Positions 26,969 through 41,554 of a stretch of 64,000 bases of DNA are shown piece by piece (the first letter of the stretch is position 1; every line of letters begins with the position of its first letter). The stretch comes from Tetrahymena elliotti 4EA (taxonomy: Eukaryota; Ciliophora; Oligohymenophorea; Hymenostomatida; Tetrahymenidae): contig JH720331.1 in NCBI GenBank assembly GCA_000231825.2, positions 93,441 to 157,440 of the forward strand, in the 5' to 3' direction. The notes beneath the pieces are model-generated. The model searched no databases. It worked only from the letters and a program-made list of their open reading frames with translations, and was not told the origin of the DNA. Made by a program: the position numbers and the translations under genes.

Positions 26969-29900
26969 TCAATACTAATTATAGTTATTTCTTCCATAGT
27001 TACCATAATTTTACTATTCGTCAAATTTCACTTTTTTGTTTTAACGATTATATTGGTCATAGTTATTTTAATTTCCTTATCTTTGATTATAGTCTTCATA
27101 ATTATTACCTCCACCTCTTTAGAACTATGGTTACCCCCTTCCATAATCTTAGTAACTAGAGTCGTAATTTTAGTTTGAATTTCCTCTTCTCTTAAGATTT
27201 TGATCTTAATTATATTAATTATTATTGTTGTATTATCCATAGTCTTAGTAATTATTTTAGTATTTTCTGTTATCTTCCACATTATTTTATCTATAATCAT
27301 CTCTCTGATAGCTATTTTATCCATATCTGCTTTCATTTGGTTAATAATTTCCTTGGTTAGGATAGTAATCATCTTACTACCAGTTTTATCTAGACTAATT
27401 ATAAGGGTCATTATTATTATAAAAATTATTTCCTGACTGATATCCTTGCTAACTGTATTTATCCATTTCTTCATTCATGTTTTGATTTGCTTACTACTAT
27501 AATATCATATCTTTTTGTTACTTAAGCCTGTTAAAAGCTTACAAGCTCTATGCTTCATCATTGAAAATGTACCTTATCCTGAATTTCATTGTATCAAACA
27601 CTGTCTCTTCATAATCTGAAGCAAATATGATAACCTGAGTTTCAGGTGTTTTATATTCTCTAGGAACTACCCTAACAGCTATTTCTTCTGCACTACTACC
27701 AAGGATTTATTTAGAAGGATCTAAAACCTATAATTAAAAATAATCAATGAATAAATATACTTAAGTTTTATAAATAATAAGTAAGTAATTTGTTTACTTC
27801 TAGAATTGATGGGTCAGAAGATAAAAATTGGAAAGTTTTTGTCTTTTAGGATTTATTTCTATATTCAAAAACTTGGATAGATTCCTTTAACGCAGTAGCA
27901 TTCAATTCAAAAACTTTATTGGGTTTCGGAATATCAGTCTCTATGCGTACAATCCAAGAGTGAATAAGTTCGTTTGAATTTACATCAACTGCATTTACTT
28001 GTATTCTTTAAGATCCAGTTGATAGTGATTTAACAGCCGTATCTACTTATGTAATTTTTCCTGGTGGTAAAGTAAAAGTAATATCATATGGAGAGCTAAA
28101 CCATACAATATTTGGCAAAGAACTATATAGTTACACCACTCTAGGAATATCTCCAGGTAAGTTTAATTTGAATTAGGTAGTCTGACCCATATTGACATGA
28201 ACATCAACCCTAAAAATGTTGATTTAAAATGAAAAGGACTTCTTTAAAATTAATTAACTTTAATTTACCCCTCTAGTCCATGTAGTTCTACTTGAATGTT
28301 AGATAATAAATTTGAGCGAAGATCAGAATTATAAACAAGGATATTAAATCTATTTATTTTAGATATATGAGGCATTTTAGTATAGATAGCTATTTCTTGC
28401 TCATTAACCCACTCAACAGCAACTTTATTATCTGTCACATGTAATGTTGGCCTTCATTTTAAATTAAATTCATTAATATTACTGAATAAAAAATTCTCTA
28501 ATTTACTTTAGCATAGGTGGTTAATCTTTAAGATACAAAGGAGGTAGAGTAATATTAACTGTTTTTGAGGCTCTTTCATAGTATCTAAATATATGATCCA
28601 CAATTTATTAATGAGGCTCAACTTTAATTCTAAATCCACCAACAATAATTTGCTATTTTAAACTGAAGAAAACATTAATACATCTTGGATTGATGTGCTT
28701 TTATCTATATTCAGCATCCTAAATAAAAATAATTATATTAACTAAAATATAATTTGATTTAAATATTTTACTCTTTGTTAAGAAATCTTTTCTGCATCTT
28801 GTTTATCTTTTAATTAGGGATCAATATTTCTATAAGTCATATATTTGAATAAAATATGTGCTTTTTAATTTGGTTCTAAAACTAATGTATTCCCTTGAAT
28901 AATATCATAATCTGGTAGCTCTGGCAAATTTAATGCAGATATCCAATACTTCCATTCAGTTGAATCAGTAATGGGCTCAAACTCTTTTTGATTTAAGATA
29001 TCCTCATCAGCATCTTCAATAATGATAGAGAAAGTTTAAATTGTTGCAGTTGGGTTTTACAACAGATAAGGAACTATTTCTTATCTTCCATAAGAAACTG
29101 ATAATACTTTTTCTTCATTTAAAAACTTGCTAATAACACTCTTAACGAATTCAGGTTTTTTTCTAATTTTAAAAAATTAACAAATAAAATTTCACTTAGA
29201 AATTAAAAAAAAAAATTTTTTACTTGCTTTTGATTTCTTCGATTTGGGCAATTCTATGTTAAGATAGCTCTTTAATTTTACTTATATCATAACCTAAAGA
29301 GATTTTATTTAACATATTTTATTCATCTTCATTAAAAAGTAATGCTGCTTAGTTTAAAGTATTATTTTTGAATCTCTTAATTCTTTCAGCCTTTCTAATT
29401 TATTCTTCAGCTCTAACACCAGCATCTGCATTATTTTGACCATCTAACATAGAAGCTTTATTAGATGCATTTCTTTGGTTCTTAATATAATTCATTGGAA
29501 TGGTCATCTAAGAATCAGAAATAACTTTTATTTTATCAGTTTATTTATTTTGCCATTAGTTGACATTATTAGCTCTATTTTCTTATTCTTGTTCGATTCT
29601 TTTATAAGGATTTGCTTCCTCTTTTCCTATATTATCAATCTAAATTTGAATAGTTCCTCTATAACCCACAAAATTTGGATTAATAATATCAAGATCCTAT
29701 TTTAAATATAATTTATAACTATTTTCAAAAAAATTATTTTTAAAAATCATACAAGCTAAGTAGTTTTTTTATTTTGTCCTTGCCTTCTAATTTTATACAA
29801 AGGTATCTTGAATGAACCATATAACATTTAAGTATCAGCATCCCAAATATCGACATGGAGTTGCTTTTTGATAAGGTATTTAACAAAATCTTTGTATAAA

Positions 29901-32900
29901 TCATGATATTTAGATTTTGAAGGGTCAATATCAAATTTGATTGACATGAATTTCTCTTCTTCTCCTTTGAAGAAAGCTTCTCTATAAATTAAAAGTTGTG
30001 ATTTATTTTCAATCATTTTTATGATTGCATTTTGATCATCAATTGATTCATATGAAAAGCTCTCAGTTTTATATTTAGGGAAGTCAAAAAAATTAAAAGT
30101 TAAAAACATTCTTCTTGGTAGTCCTTAATAAACCTACATTATAAAAAATTACAATTAATATTTTCATAGAATAATTTTATTTGAAAATTAAATACATCTG
30201 GTTTGATAGAGAATATTCTAAATATGATTGTTTAGGCTTTCAATTAATCTTTCATATCCTCTTCTATGAGAGTTTTTTCATCTGTTTACTATTCTTTTGT
30301 ATTCATGACTGCAATATCATCAAGTATTCCTGCTACACCTTAATTAATTAATTCAAGCCTATCCTTTTAAGATAACTCTCTTTTGCCATACATAGGCTAA
30401 TTCAGATGAATAATGAGAGGTTATTCTTTATCACCTTAATATGTTACAAAAGATCTAATTGGGTTAAAGTCTAATTATTTTCCTTCCAAAACTTCATCTT
30501 CGTCTAAATCTTGTTCATAATTATTTGAATATTGTTATTTAGGAGGAGATTTTCTAGCTTGTTGTATTTTAATTGGTTTTTTATAAAATCCAGAAGCACT
30601 TGCACTTTATCTTGTTTTAACGAGTTCTTCTCTCATCATCTTATATTCCTAAGTAAGACCCATTTAAATTTAATCTCTTTCCCTTTAAAATTATTCTATT
30701 TACTATTTCATGATTTATTCTTACTGTTAAAGTTATTTTAACAAACGTTCTTACTCATTTCTAGGTTCCCATGTAATTTATTAATATTCCTGGTAAATTT
30801 AACCTGGGCCACCTGAAAATTATTACTACCTTCTTTACATAATTTGATCATTAATTTACTCTAATCTTCTTTTTTCATTCATTAGTTATTAGTCTAGCAT
30901 TTAAAGTTATAAATCTGTACCAGTTGGCATTTTATTCATTTATTATGATCCGTAAGGCATTTACTACTACCCATAGGACATTTAAGTTTACATTGGTTTA
31001 GCTTTATTTATTGGCTGTCTATTTAGATCCTATTGCTAAAAATTAAAAAGTTAATATTAAAAACTAACATTCAATCTTATTAAAATAATTTTTTTTGTAT
31101 TTATGAAGTTGAAATTAAATAAATAAAATTTTTAAATAAAAATATTACTGCAGTGTGTTAATTTCTATACTCTTATTAAACCATTTTTGTTCTTTATATT
31201 TCTTCATAGAGATTATTTTAATTAGCTCCAGGAGGAACAATTCTAAATCCAGCAGATATTTAAATATCAAACTCTTCTCTGAATGGTAGTGATATCATTT
31301 TTTACCCATCAACACCCTTTCCTGGACCATGAAGCATAACTTCTTACACAGTTAACTCTGTTTATGATTATAACTTTCCATGTATACTTATAGGAAGCCA
31401 ACTTATGACCCTAGTTGCAATTTGTCTCGCCTATGCTATGTACTCTATATCATACTCCAATTGAAGAACAATACAACTTTAATCTGAATCAAAGACATTA
31501 TCAATTTCATGCATACCACTATATTCTAAGCTGATTAAATTTGATTCCTAACCATCCTAATTTTTTATTACTTCTCTAAGTGATTGCTTTAAAGTAACTC
31601 TGTTTTAATTTCCACCTCTATTAACAAAATCCCAACCATTGTGAAATCCACAAATAAGTTTTTTTTCTTTAATAAAAACCTTATTGTTTGCACTCTTTGA
31701 AACTTCTAAGAACTATTATACTTACCTGACTAATTCCTTTTCAACATTATCTCTAATTACAATCTAGATGTTTGTCAAGTACAATTTATAAGAGGGAAGT
31801 AGTTGCATTAAAAATTCAAAGATTTAATCTAATTTAGCAGACTAGCTCTCTTCAAACTACAAATTTTTTAGAATTTAACTTTATTTTTAAAACATTTAGT
31901 AAAATTATAAAGCCTTACTTTCATATCAGCCCACTACTCTGCTAATCCAGGAATGTGATCATTTGTAGAAACTAGCACACTCTCTGGAAAGAGATGCTTT
32001 ATTCTTTACAATTATGGAAATTAGTCAAAAACAAAATTGAATCTAACTTATGTATTAGCAACTCTCTAATCCTCACTTGAAGCCTTACTGACATATGCTC
32101 TCATAGTATCTAAAATATTTAAATTCATATTTTTTATGTAGCTAAAGTTTTACTTAATTAACATTTTATCAAAAATTAACAAATTTCAAAATTTTTTACT
32201 ATTCTTTAAAGAGATCGATTAAGGCTCTTTCAGGAGATTGTTAATATTAATCTCACCAACACCACAAGAAAATGTATTTAATATAATATCATGATTTCCA
32301 ATTTCCAAAATATACATTTCGAAAATAATTAATGTTGCCGCTGATTTTTCAACTTATGTGTGGAAAAACAAACTAAAAGGATGAGATTATTCAAATTAAT
32401 AATTGTAGCCCTATTAATCAGATTTAATCCAATATGCTCCAGATAGATAAGAGCGACCAAAAAATTCCTTGATATGATTGGAATATAGTGAGAAGTTAAA
32501 TTTTACGGCTAATCTTTTCGTTTCTCTTGACTATTTGTTTATAAATATATAAATTTATTTGTAATCCCTTTTAAGCCAGCTTTAATTATTAGCTTAGCTT
32601 ATTAAATTTTAAAATTGCTTTTAAATAAATTTATGAATATATTTGCTTTTGTTGTACCTTTGCAGAATAGTTTAATCCATCTAACCCTTTAGGAGTAAGT
32701 CTATAACAATCTGATTCCCTATTAGGATTAGTGATTCTGAGAGAACTTGCAGGTCTAATCTTTATATCTTATCTTAACTTATTCCATTTAGTAATTGTTG
32801 TAAGTTCCTAATCTTTAGGGTCTATTTTCTTTAAAAAAACAAAGTAAAATGATTATTTTGCATTAACCATAAATATGAAGCTTTTATTAGCTCGAATTAA

Positions 32901-33062
32901 TAATCAAACAAATAAATAGAGTTGATTATCTTTCCATTTTAAATTGTTTTATTTAACAAATCAATAACTTACAATTTATCTTTATCTATTGTTAGCACCA
33001 GCACCTTAAAGATTTTAAAACTAATTTTGCCCTGCTTATAGACTTCTCATAGGCTAATTCAT
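26969..33062 (-). CDS. NPHP4: Nephrocystin-4 (ciliary transition-zone protein)
   Basis: Starts with ATG 33062 and ends at TGA 26971-26969, with many short introns. Resolved exons include 33062-32973 and 32828-32658, then one starting at 32530; the last intron is 27797-27728. Similarity to vertebrate NPHP4 is seen at both ends. N-terminally there is a block with FFGRSY, then FFHTQVEKSAATLIIFEM, then FSCGVGEINI, then HLFPESVLVSTNDHIPGL. C-terminally there are the beta-rich Ig/MSP-like domains, with a segment around SNELIHSWIVRIETDIPKP and one ending in a V-I-I-F-A-S-D-Y-E-E block. NPHP4 works with NPHP1 and RPGRIP1L as a gatekeeper at the base of the cilium. After the point where the human protein stops, this one continues for about 150 residues rich in Gln, Asn, Tyr, Arg and Gly (27480-26972). 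Exact exon joins in the middle were not all determined. Confidence 0.87.
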
Positions 33063-33686
33063 CTGAAATATAACTAAAATAACTTTTTTTTTTCAAAAAT
33101 ATTTTATCCTATTAAGTTGTTAAAGCTATAAAGATTTTAATTATAGATTTTGCTTTATTATTAACTGGACTATAAAAATTTTAGATTTAATTAAGATTTT
33201 GTTTAGAGATGTTGTATAAATCTTTTTGTTTTTTAATATGTTAGTTTTTAATTCAAAAATTAATAAGAAATAATTTGTATTCAAAATTCATTTATATTTA
33301 AAGATTTATTAAATTTTATTAATTTTAAATAGAATATCATCATTTGTTAATTCCATTCATTCAATCTTTCCTTCTTTTTTTATTCACTTTTCATAACTCT
33401 ATTTTACAAATAAATCCATTTATTTTTATTATTTTTAATTAAAATTTTAAGACATTTCTTAAAAAATTGACATAATTTATTTTTGTTAATTTTTTAAACA
33501 ATTTTATTGTTTACATTAAAATATTCCGTCGTAATAAAAAGATAAACTCGACTTTTAGTGGAGTTCTAAATAAAATTTTTAAAAATTATCAAAATGATTG
33601 ATTAACTAATTATTTAAATTTACAGTATGTAAAGTATAAATTGTAAAAATTTGAATATCAAATAATTTTAAAAAAATTTAATTTGT
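33063..33686. other. AT-rich intergenic region
   Basis: Upstream flank of NPHP4 and 3' flank of the next minus-strand gene. It should hold the NPHP4 promoter. No further feature seen. Confidence 0.5.
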
Positions 33687-36600
33687 TCATACAGCTTATT
33701 ATGTCTTTACAATGCTGAATATATTATTAATTTTTTGATTATTAGATTTTACTGGGGAAATTTGTTGGCTTTGAGATTAAGAATAGTTTATAGAGTCATT
33801 TAATTAGCTTCTATATGTTGTATTTAAAGTAATTCCTAGAGAATTTAAGCCATTGCTACGTGTGCTACTTGGTAAAATGGATTATTTAGGAGCAAATATT
33901 CCATCAAAATCAAGTATTTTTACCTCCTTTTTGTCAGAAAGATTTTTATTTTTATGAATACTACTACTTTAAGCTGTTTAATCAAAATATGAATTATTGT
34001 TACTAATATATCCATTGGTATTCTGAGTAATTTTTTTATTTGAAGAGAAGGGTGCTAATTTAGGAAGAGTTGTTTAGTGAAGATTTTAATGAGGGAGATT
34101 AACAGTCTTAGAAGTTTCAGTAAAAGCTATTGTTCTTAAGAAAGGAGTAGAGTTTGAATGACTATGATAATTTGGATTTTAATTACTTTTATTTGAGTTG
34201 AGCTACAAGAAATTCACATTTTTATTTCCTTTTTTAGGAGCTTTTAATGGACTCAATTTGTTTAAACTTTGTATATTAATATTATTGATTGAGTTATTTA
34301 ATGAATCATAGTCCATATCAATATGCTATAATGAAGAAGGACGATCGTTTTATTTTCTGCCTGAAACAGGTAAGGTAGATGGAGCTGTAATAGAATCATC
34401 TAGATTATTATAGTAGATGCTAGATTGTGGTACTTTCAAAGTAGTATCATTTTCTTCAAAATCGTCATCACATCTTATATTCTATTCAGATTTACGGCAA
34501 ATCAAATTGTTGTTTGTATATTTTTTGAGGCTCTTTTATAAATGCTCAAATTATTTGTGCTTGAATGGAAGACCTGGTTTCTTTTGAGTAAATACACTAT
34601 GGAAGCGTGCTTTCTAGTATTTAAAAGCTGTCATAAAGGCATCTTCTTTTTCTACTGGTTAAGGTTATGGCTTTCTATTTAGGATTGACATCTTGTAATC
34701 TATTGCTCTATCCATTGCTTTTAAAATATTTTTATTACTATTCCTTTCAAGGTTTTAAAGCTAGCGATCTCTTTCAGTAATTGGCTCATAATCCTCATCT
34801 GGAGGTAGGTTTGCTAAGCTTTTAACTTTTCTTTCACTAATTCTATCACAATTCATTTTACTTTTATTATTTGAAGGATCATGATAGTCAACTAATATTT
34901 ACACCCTTTTTTATGGATTAGAAGGAACATTTAAATTAATATTTGGTAATTGTAAACATGAATTATTATTTTTTAAGTGATCTCTAGATTCTGTGTGGCA
35001 TCTGAGTGATGGAGAATGAGATTTTCTTTATTTATCATTTTTGCTGATTTAAAGGTAAGATTTATTATTACTTAAGGGTTGATCCTCAAGATCTTCAGCT
35101 TTTATTTGATTTAAAGACTTAAATTTATTTGTTATAATTGTTGGAGAGTGATTATTTGGATTCATTACTTCATCATTTGAGCTGGTAGAATCTTTTCTAT
35201 GTTATGGCTAGTCTCTACTCTTGGAAACTATCATAGTTTTATATGCATTATCTAAAAAGCTATTATTTTATTTACTTTTACCCTTTTATCCATGTATCAT
35301 GTATGCAAGTATTGGGTTATCAACATTTTAGTGTTTCTTTTTAGGAGCTGCTTTAGTGAATATATCCTAAATTTTTGATGTTGATTGCATATAATAATTT
35401 AATTTGTTGCTTGTTGTCTCTTGAAGAGCCTTTTTTAGTCTTCCATCATATGTTTTTTCAACAATTTCTAAAAATAAGCTACTAGGAATGTAGAATAGTA
35501 AAGTTTCACCTGATTTAGAAGTGGCCCAAAAATTTCTATTTTATTCCTCTGAAATGCAATCTTCAAAACCAAGTAATTATCCTTCTCCAAGAAGAGCTAA
35601 TTTAATCAAGTTCTCTTAACCAACTTCAACTAAGCCACTTTTAACTATAAATATTTTATCTGCTTTTTCTTTTAGGCGGAATATTGGTTAGTTATAGTCA
35701 TAACTTTAAGTCTTGAAATCATATGCAATACGCAAGAGAGATTCATGTCTTGCTGTGGGAAATTGTTTTTACAAGCTTCTCACTATAAATTCTGTCTTGG
35801 CACTCTCTAAATCAAACATTGAAAGATATAAATCTGTGGGGATAACAAAGGCTAACACTCTATCTGAATGAGCTACAGCCAAATAATCCATTTACTCATT
35901 TGAAAGAGCTTCTTTTTCTCCAATAAAATCTCCAGGTTAGTGGTAGAAGATTCTTTTATACTTGCAAATGTGCTCTGTCTTGAAATATCTAATTTCTTGT
36001 AATTAAACTTCTTATTCTAATTAAGCTTCAAAAGTAGAAATTTTAGAATTATTTTCAACAAAATTAGATATTTGGTTATCACTAACTTTAGGATTTTATG
36101 GTGCAAACGAAGACATTGCTGGGGCTACATTTTGTAATTACTACTACTAAATTATGCTATTTTAATTTTATAAATCATTTTTATCATAGCAAAATGTGTT
36201 GGCATAAGATAAATTAGCACCTGCTGTTAATTGATTGTTGAGTTTTCTTTTTTATTTTTATATTTGTAATTTATTTGCACTTCTTTTTGCTACTTCACGG
36301 AAAATGTTATCTTCCTCTAAATTTCTCATTAAATCTAAGCTTTATTTAGCTTCTTCTCTTTTATAAGCTTTAAGTGATTTTTCTGCAGTTTAGATGAGCT
36401 TTTGCTCAGTGTTAATATCTGGGTCGCTCTTAACCTGCCACATAGAAATAGATCCTTCAACTACAAGTATAAGTTCATTTGCATATGATTATTGTCTAAA
36501 GAGAATGTCACCTTTAGTGTATTTACGGAGGAACATTTTCTTGCATAGTTATTCAAATTTTCCAATTTTCTGAGATATCTAAATTAAGTTTTAGAAGTGT

Positions 36601-36773
36601 GGAATTTCCCTAACCAATTCAAATAGTTTCTTTCTCATATTTTTATCACCTTAAGGATTCTATTGGCTTATTTCGTTAAACCAATCATGGCTTGGGTTTT
36701 GATCATCACTAAGAGGACCAAATAAGTTTTGAATTTCTGCTCTGAGATTTTCAAAAAGAGAAGGGTCAATCAT
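33687..36773 (-). CDS. Protein with two cyclic-nucleotide-binding-like domains and a long disordered tail
   Basis: A single uninterrupted frame of 1029 codons (ATG 36773, TGA 33689-33687), 1028 residues. Residues about 70-115 look like the first half of a CNB (cNMP-binding) fold (YTKGDILF, then ELILVVEGSIS). The second half, with a phosphate-cassette-like GDFIGEKEALSNEQ, appears only about 125 residues later after a coiled, Lys/Gln-rich insert. A second CNB-like domain follows (IFRLKEKADKIFIVKSGLVEV, then GEGQLLGFEDCISEE). The cassette Arg that normally contacts the cyclic phosphate is not evident in either copy, so ligand binding is uncertain. The C-terminal half (about 500 residues) is Ser/Asn/Lys-rich and probably disordered. 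There is no kinase or channel domain, so this is not PKG or a CNG channel. A scaffold or axonemal protein is possible. Confidence 0.8.
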
Positions 36774-38129
36774 GATATTTCAAAATAAATAGAATAGATA
36801 GGCTTGATGGGAAAATGTTGAAAATGAGATCACTATGTTAATAATTAATTAGTTTTTTATTATTGAAATATTGTTTTCTTATTTACTGTTTTTACTTTTT
36901 TAATTAATCTTTTGTATGATAAACATTATTATCTAAAAAAGTATTCGTCCATTTAAAAAAAATTTTGATCCAGTTCATTTTTTTTAGGTGTTATAAATGA
37001 TAATGAACTTATTTTTAGAACATTTGTTTGGGTATGACTGAGATTTGAACAAACTAAAATCTATTTTTGTCAGCAAATTTACCTTTATTTTACTTGCTTG
37101 AATAAAGATCTAGTACTACAAAATCTAAAAATTATTAATTATTAAAATAATCCTATTAAATATCTAAGCATGCCAAAATTTTTTATTTTTTTTAATTTTA
37201 AGATTAATATCTCCAAAAATTTATCAAACCATCACAAAAGGTTAATCAAGATAGATCGATATTAGAGATTTTTATATTTATTTACCAAGATTGAAAATTT
37301 TAAAAAATTGAAATTGAAATACTTCGATTATTTTTATTTTTGAAAATTGTTTAGTTAGTAAAGTTCAGTATAAAATAATTTTCTATCTATTCTATTTTAT
37401 GAATTAGAGAAAATACTTATCTAATAATTATTTGTGATCAATAAAAAAATTATTGATTTGTAGATTTAAACCAAATAAATATTTAAAACATTACATTTAA
37501 AAAGCGAAAAGGTAATCAAATTTTTCCAAAAAAAAATGAATAACTCATAATTTTTTAAAGTTAAACTTTCATGAAAATAAAAATATTAAAAAATTTACTT
37601 GGGTATTATTTGATTATTCATTCATAATAAAGGTTTTAGAATTTTTTTATTCATTTGCATTTAAATTGATATAAAAACACTCTAAAAATTTAATGCAGAT
37701 ACTTATTTTAATAGAACTGAGTCTTTGAATTATCTTTTTGTTTGTTTATTTGTTTTTAATTACTTGATGTAAGATGCTGATTGAAAAATAAAATAATGAA
37801 TAATAATCAAAAAAACCAAAATAAAATAGGAATATTTACAAAGATATAAATACTAAAATAATTTATTTTAACTATTCATTTATTTTTTTTACTTTATTGA
37901 AATTATTATAAATAAGACTCTAAAATTCTAATATCATGATTTAATTTAAACTAATTGTTTGTATTTTTTATATTTATTTTTTATGATTGATTTTTTACTT
38001 TTAAAATATTTTTCTTAATTTTATTTTCAAACAATCTGTTTTAAATCAAAAGAAGATTGTTAATTAGAGATATGAACTAATCATTTATTAAAATGATGGA
38101 CATTTAATTTAAATAAAATGCCAACTTAC
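36774..38129. other. AT-rich intergenic region
   Basis: About 1.35 kb of A/T-rich sequence between two minus-strand genes. I see no coding frame, repeat array or RNA gene. The promoter of the CNB-domain gene should lie at its upper-coordinate neighbour, next to 36774. Confidence 0.5.
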
Positions 38130-41100
38130 TCATATATTATTTTAGCTATTTGCTCTGGCTCTTTTTTAATTTAAATGAGATTCCTATTTTATTTATTTAG
38201 ATATTTAGTTATTAAAGTATAATTGAAAATTTATTTACTAAAAATTAAGACATTTAAATAGCATCTTCTTTAATTTAAACATACTAATTTAAAGCTTTCT
38301 CATTTTTCTTTGATAATTAATCTATTTTTTCTAATTCTTATTCCAAGCTGCTTTAATTAAGTTTTCCTTTTTCTCTTTGATATGCCAATTTTCTCCAAAT
38401 ATAGCTGAGTTATGTATCCTAATTTATTTTATTTAAATAAAGGAAAGGGTAATAAATTAAATTAATTACATTTTCTCTCATAGTGTTTTAAGACTTAGAG
38501 AGATCATTTTTTAGATTATTCTTAATATTTTCAGTATAATATTGGTTAGATTAGTTTTATTAGTTAATTTAATCATTTTAAGTCATATTTGATAAGGATG
38601 TGTGAATATTATTATAATCATTCATTTGAGTATTTCCTCTAACAAATATAGGGCTATATGGATTATTATTTTAGCTTTAGCTTGAGATAGATAAGGGATG
38701 AAAATTTTAATAATTTCCAGACTACGAACTTTGAGTTATTTTAGGAGAATAATTCTGATTTTATTGATTGCTTCTTAAGCTTATATTTGAAAAAATATTA
38801 AAATTAAATACATTGAATAAAAATAAATTACTCTGAAGACTCTATTTTAGAATGAGATAAATATTATATTTTTTTGTCTATTTCTTATGCATATTCTAGT
38901 TTTTTATCATTGTAACTTACATTATATAAATCACTTTCTCTAATTTATTTTTATTTATCTATTTTTTATATAAGAGAAAGATCATTTTATAAATTATTTT
39001 TATATTTATCCACATAAATTTGAGATTTCTCAAGAATTGAAGCATTAAGAGATTAGTTAGAAGAATTGGTAGAGTATATTTTATGTCTTAGTTTTATTTT
39101 TTGTTGCTTGTTGTCAATGCTTGTATTATTAGCAGCACTTAGCTTTTTACTATATCCAGATGGTGCATTATTTGATATTTCATTATTTATATATTACCTT
39201 TGATTCTGTTAAAGTGATTTCCCTCTTTAATGAGATGGAATATCTTACTTTATTAATTTATTTTTTGGTTAATTTTAATCAAGAAAATGATTTTAAGTAT
39301 TATTTTCTAATTCTTTCAGAGGTTATTTGTGATTATTAAATCCTAAATCTAATAGATTTCCTTAAAACTTAGAAATTGCATCTTTGCTTTAATACTTTAA
39401 ATCTAAATCTAAATTATTTTAATGATTTTAATCTGTTTCATGAATACTAAGATATTATTAAATACTATTATTATCTCTATCTGTATTTTTAGACATTAAG
39501 GCAGGAGATTTTTTATTCTCAGATTAATTTAAGTTAAAAGAGCTATCTACTTAAGTTCTGCATTATTTTCCTTGTATTTATTACTGTAAATTTAAATAAT
39601 TTTATTTTATCATTAGTGAGTTATTTATGTAATTCTTAAAAGCAGAATTTCCTCCATTTTTTCTAGATTTGTATCCATTCCTACTTGATGAAACTTTACA
39701 TTTAAGCAAAGGTGAATTATTGATGAAATAAAATTGATTTGAATATCCTTCTAATTTTATGATATTGTCTTAGTTCTCCATTTAAGATTAGCTTATGTTC
39801 ACTGGACTTTCAAATTGACTCTATCTAGGTGACATCTTTTAATCTCTAATTGCTTCCATATTTATTTTAGGAGGAATATTAGATGTAGAAGCTTGAGTAT
39901 TTGATCTTTATTTAAAATTATAGTTATTCCTAGGAGATGTACTAACAACTTATGCTCTATTATTTTAACTTAAATCTTACTAAGTATTTAATTACTAGTT
40001 ATTATACTGTTAGTTATTTTTATTATACCTTATATTTTTTATTTTATTCTATCTTCTAGATTCATCATCTGGTTCTGTATGAAGTACTTTTATTGATTAT
40101 TTACAGTCTTTTATTTTTATATTATCATTTAAAATATCTATCTTCTATCCTCCTTAAAAATGAGCATCTTATGTAAAGGATTTAATTTTTTTTTATTCAG
40201 CGTTACTTTAAATATTATATCCGTTCTCTACTTCAGCATCATTAACTTAATTCATGATACTATCTTGACTAATTTCTTTACCTGTAACTTTACCTTAAAT
40301 ATTATCTTGGTCTGTACCGCTAGCTGTTATTTAGCTTAAACTTAACCCTTTTTATTCACTTATTTCTTACTTTTAAATATTTTCTTTTGAAGAACTCTCT
40401 CTCTATTTTGGTGGGTTATTTTATTGCTCATTATCATCCATATTTTAATTAGAATTTATATTTTAGTCTTTTATACTTAAATTATCTTGAGAGACTTTCG
40501 TTTAATAATCTTTTGAGTGAGGAATTCTTTTTTAAGATTAATCTGTTGATTCACTATTAAATTAACTATTTGATTACTATTAAAATTTATCTTCTTTAAA
40601 TATACGATGAATATTAGCGTTTAAAGAGTGTAAACGCAATTTTTTTTAATTGTTTGATATCTACAAAGAAGTGCGTGCTGTTTAAGGATCTTTTTTTTAC
40701 TTATTTATTATATTTATTGGGGTCTACCCTCCAGGATTACTGCTTTAATTAAGTGCATTATCTCCATCACTTGAAGTTATTACCTTTCTTTAATTATGAT
40801 GTTGATAATTTTTTCTATGTTAACTTTTATTAGAGTTACTATAATGTACTAAATCGTTTGCTAAATTAGCCTAACTTTATTGAGGTGAAGAAGACTAATT
40901 GTTTCTATGTTAATAATGGTTACTTCGATTATTATTTTTAGAATATATTTATACTAGATTATCTTGTTAATTTTGCTATGTATCTACATGAAGAAAGTAA
41001 GAACTATTCATTCGGTTTCTTCCTTTTTGTGATTGCAATTCATTCGAATTTAAACTTTATTAATTTAGTTTACTATTTCTTGGTGACATAGATTACTAAT

Positions 41101-41554
41101 AAGAATTCTATTTTTATGCTGATGAGCTTGATATAGTTGAATTATCATTATTAATATAAAATCCATTTTTACTACCAATAATAACTTTTTAATTGTTAAT
41201 ATTTCTTCTCCAGGGACTAATATTTTATTTTTTAACGCTTTGTTTATTGAGTAAGGCATCTTCATAATTAATATGATAATCTTTAATACTTATTTAGCTA
41301 TTTCGCTAACTCACAGCTAGGGTAAGACTACTGCCTGCTTGTATAGATTATTAATCTCCATTTTAATCATATAAATTATCTATATTAGCTTTTAATGGTG
41401 AGATACCACCAATACCATAAGATTGATAGTTCTAAAATTAATTAAATTAATCACTTTAGTATTAGTATGAGTTTTTTGTAGCTAGTTGAGACGCTGCAAT
41501 ATTTTAAACTAAATTGTTAATATTCCTTTAGCTACTCCCAACAATGTGTGCCAT
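38130..41554 (-). CDS. Asn/Gln/Ser-rich protein with a C-terminal coiled coil
   Basis: Four exons (41554-38832, 38779-38470, 38418-38239, 38183-38130) with 51-55 bp GTA...AG introns give 1088 residues in continuous phase, ending at TGA 38132-38130. Most of the chain is low complexity, dominated by Asn, Gln, Ser, Lys and Asp, with many glutamines written as TAA. Two regions look more ordered: about 820-915, a Lys/Glu-rich helical stretch around VDKYKNNLQNDLSLIQKIDK, and the last 80 residues, a predicted coiled coil (LEQELEKIDQLSKKNEKALNQ) preceded by a Trp-containing LSYIWRKLAYQREKGK. No enzymatic or DNA-binding motif was recognised. The composition fits a structural or condensate-forming protein, but that is inference; the function is unknown. 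Confidence 0.72.

Noticed and set aside
27028..27474. Standard-code 148-codon frame, Lys/Ile/Thr-rich
   Set aside because: It overlaps the NPHP4 Gln/Asn-rich tail in another frame on the same strand; it is a shadow of the repetitive coding sequence.
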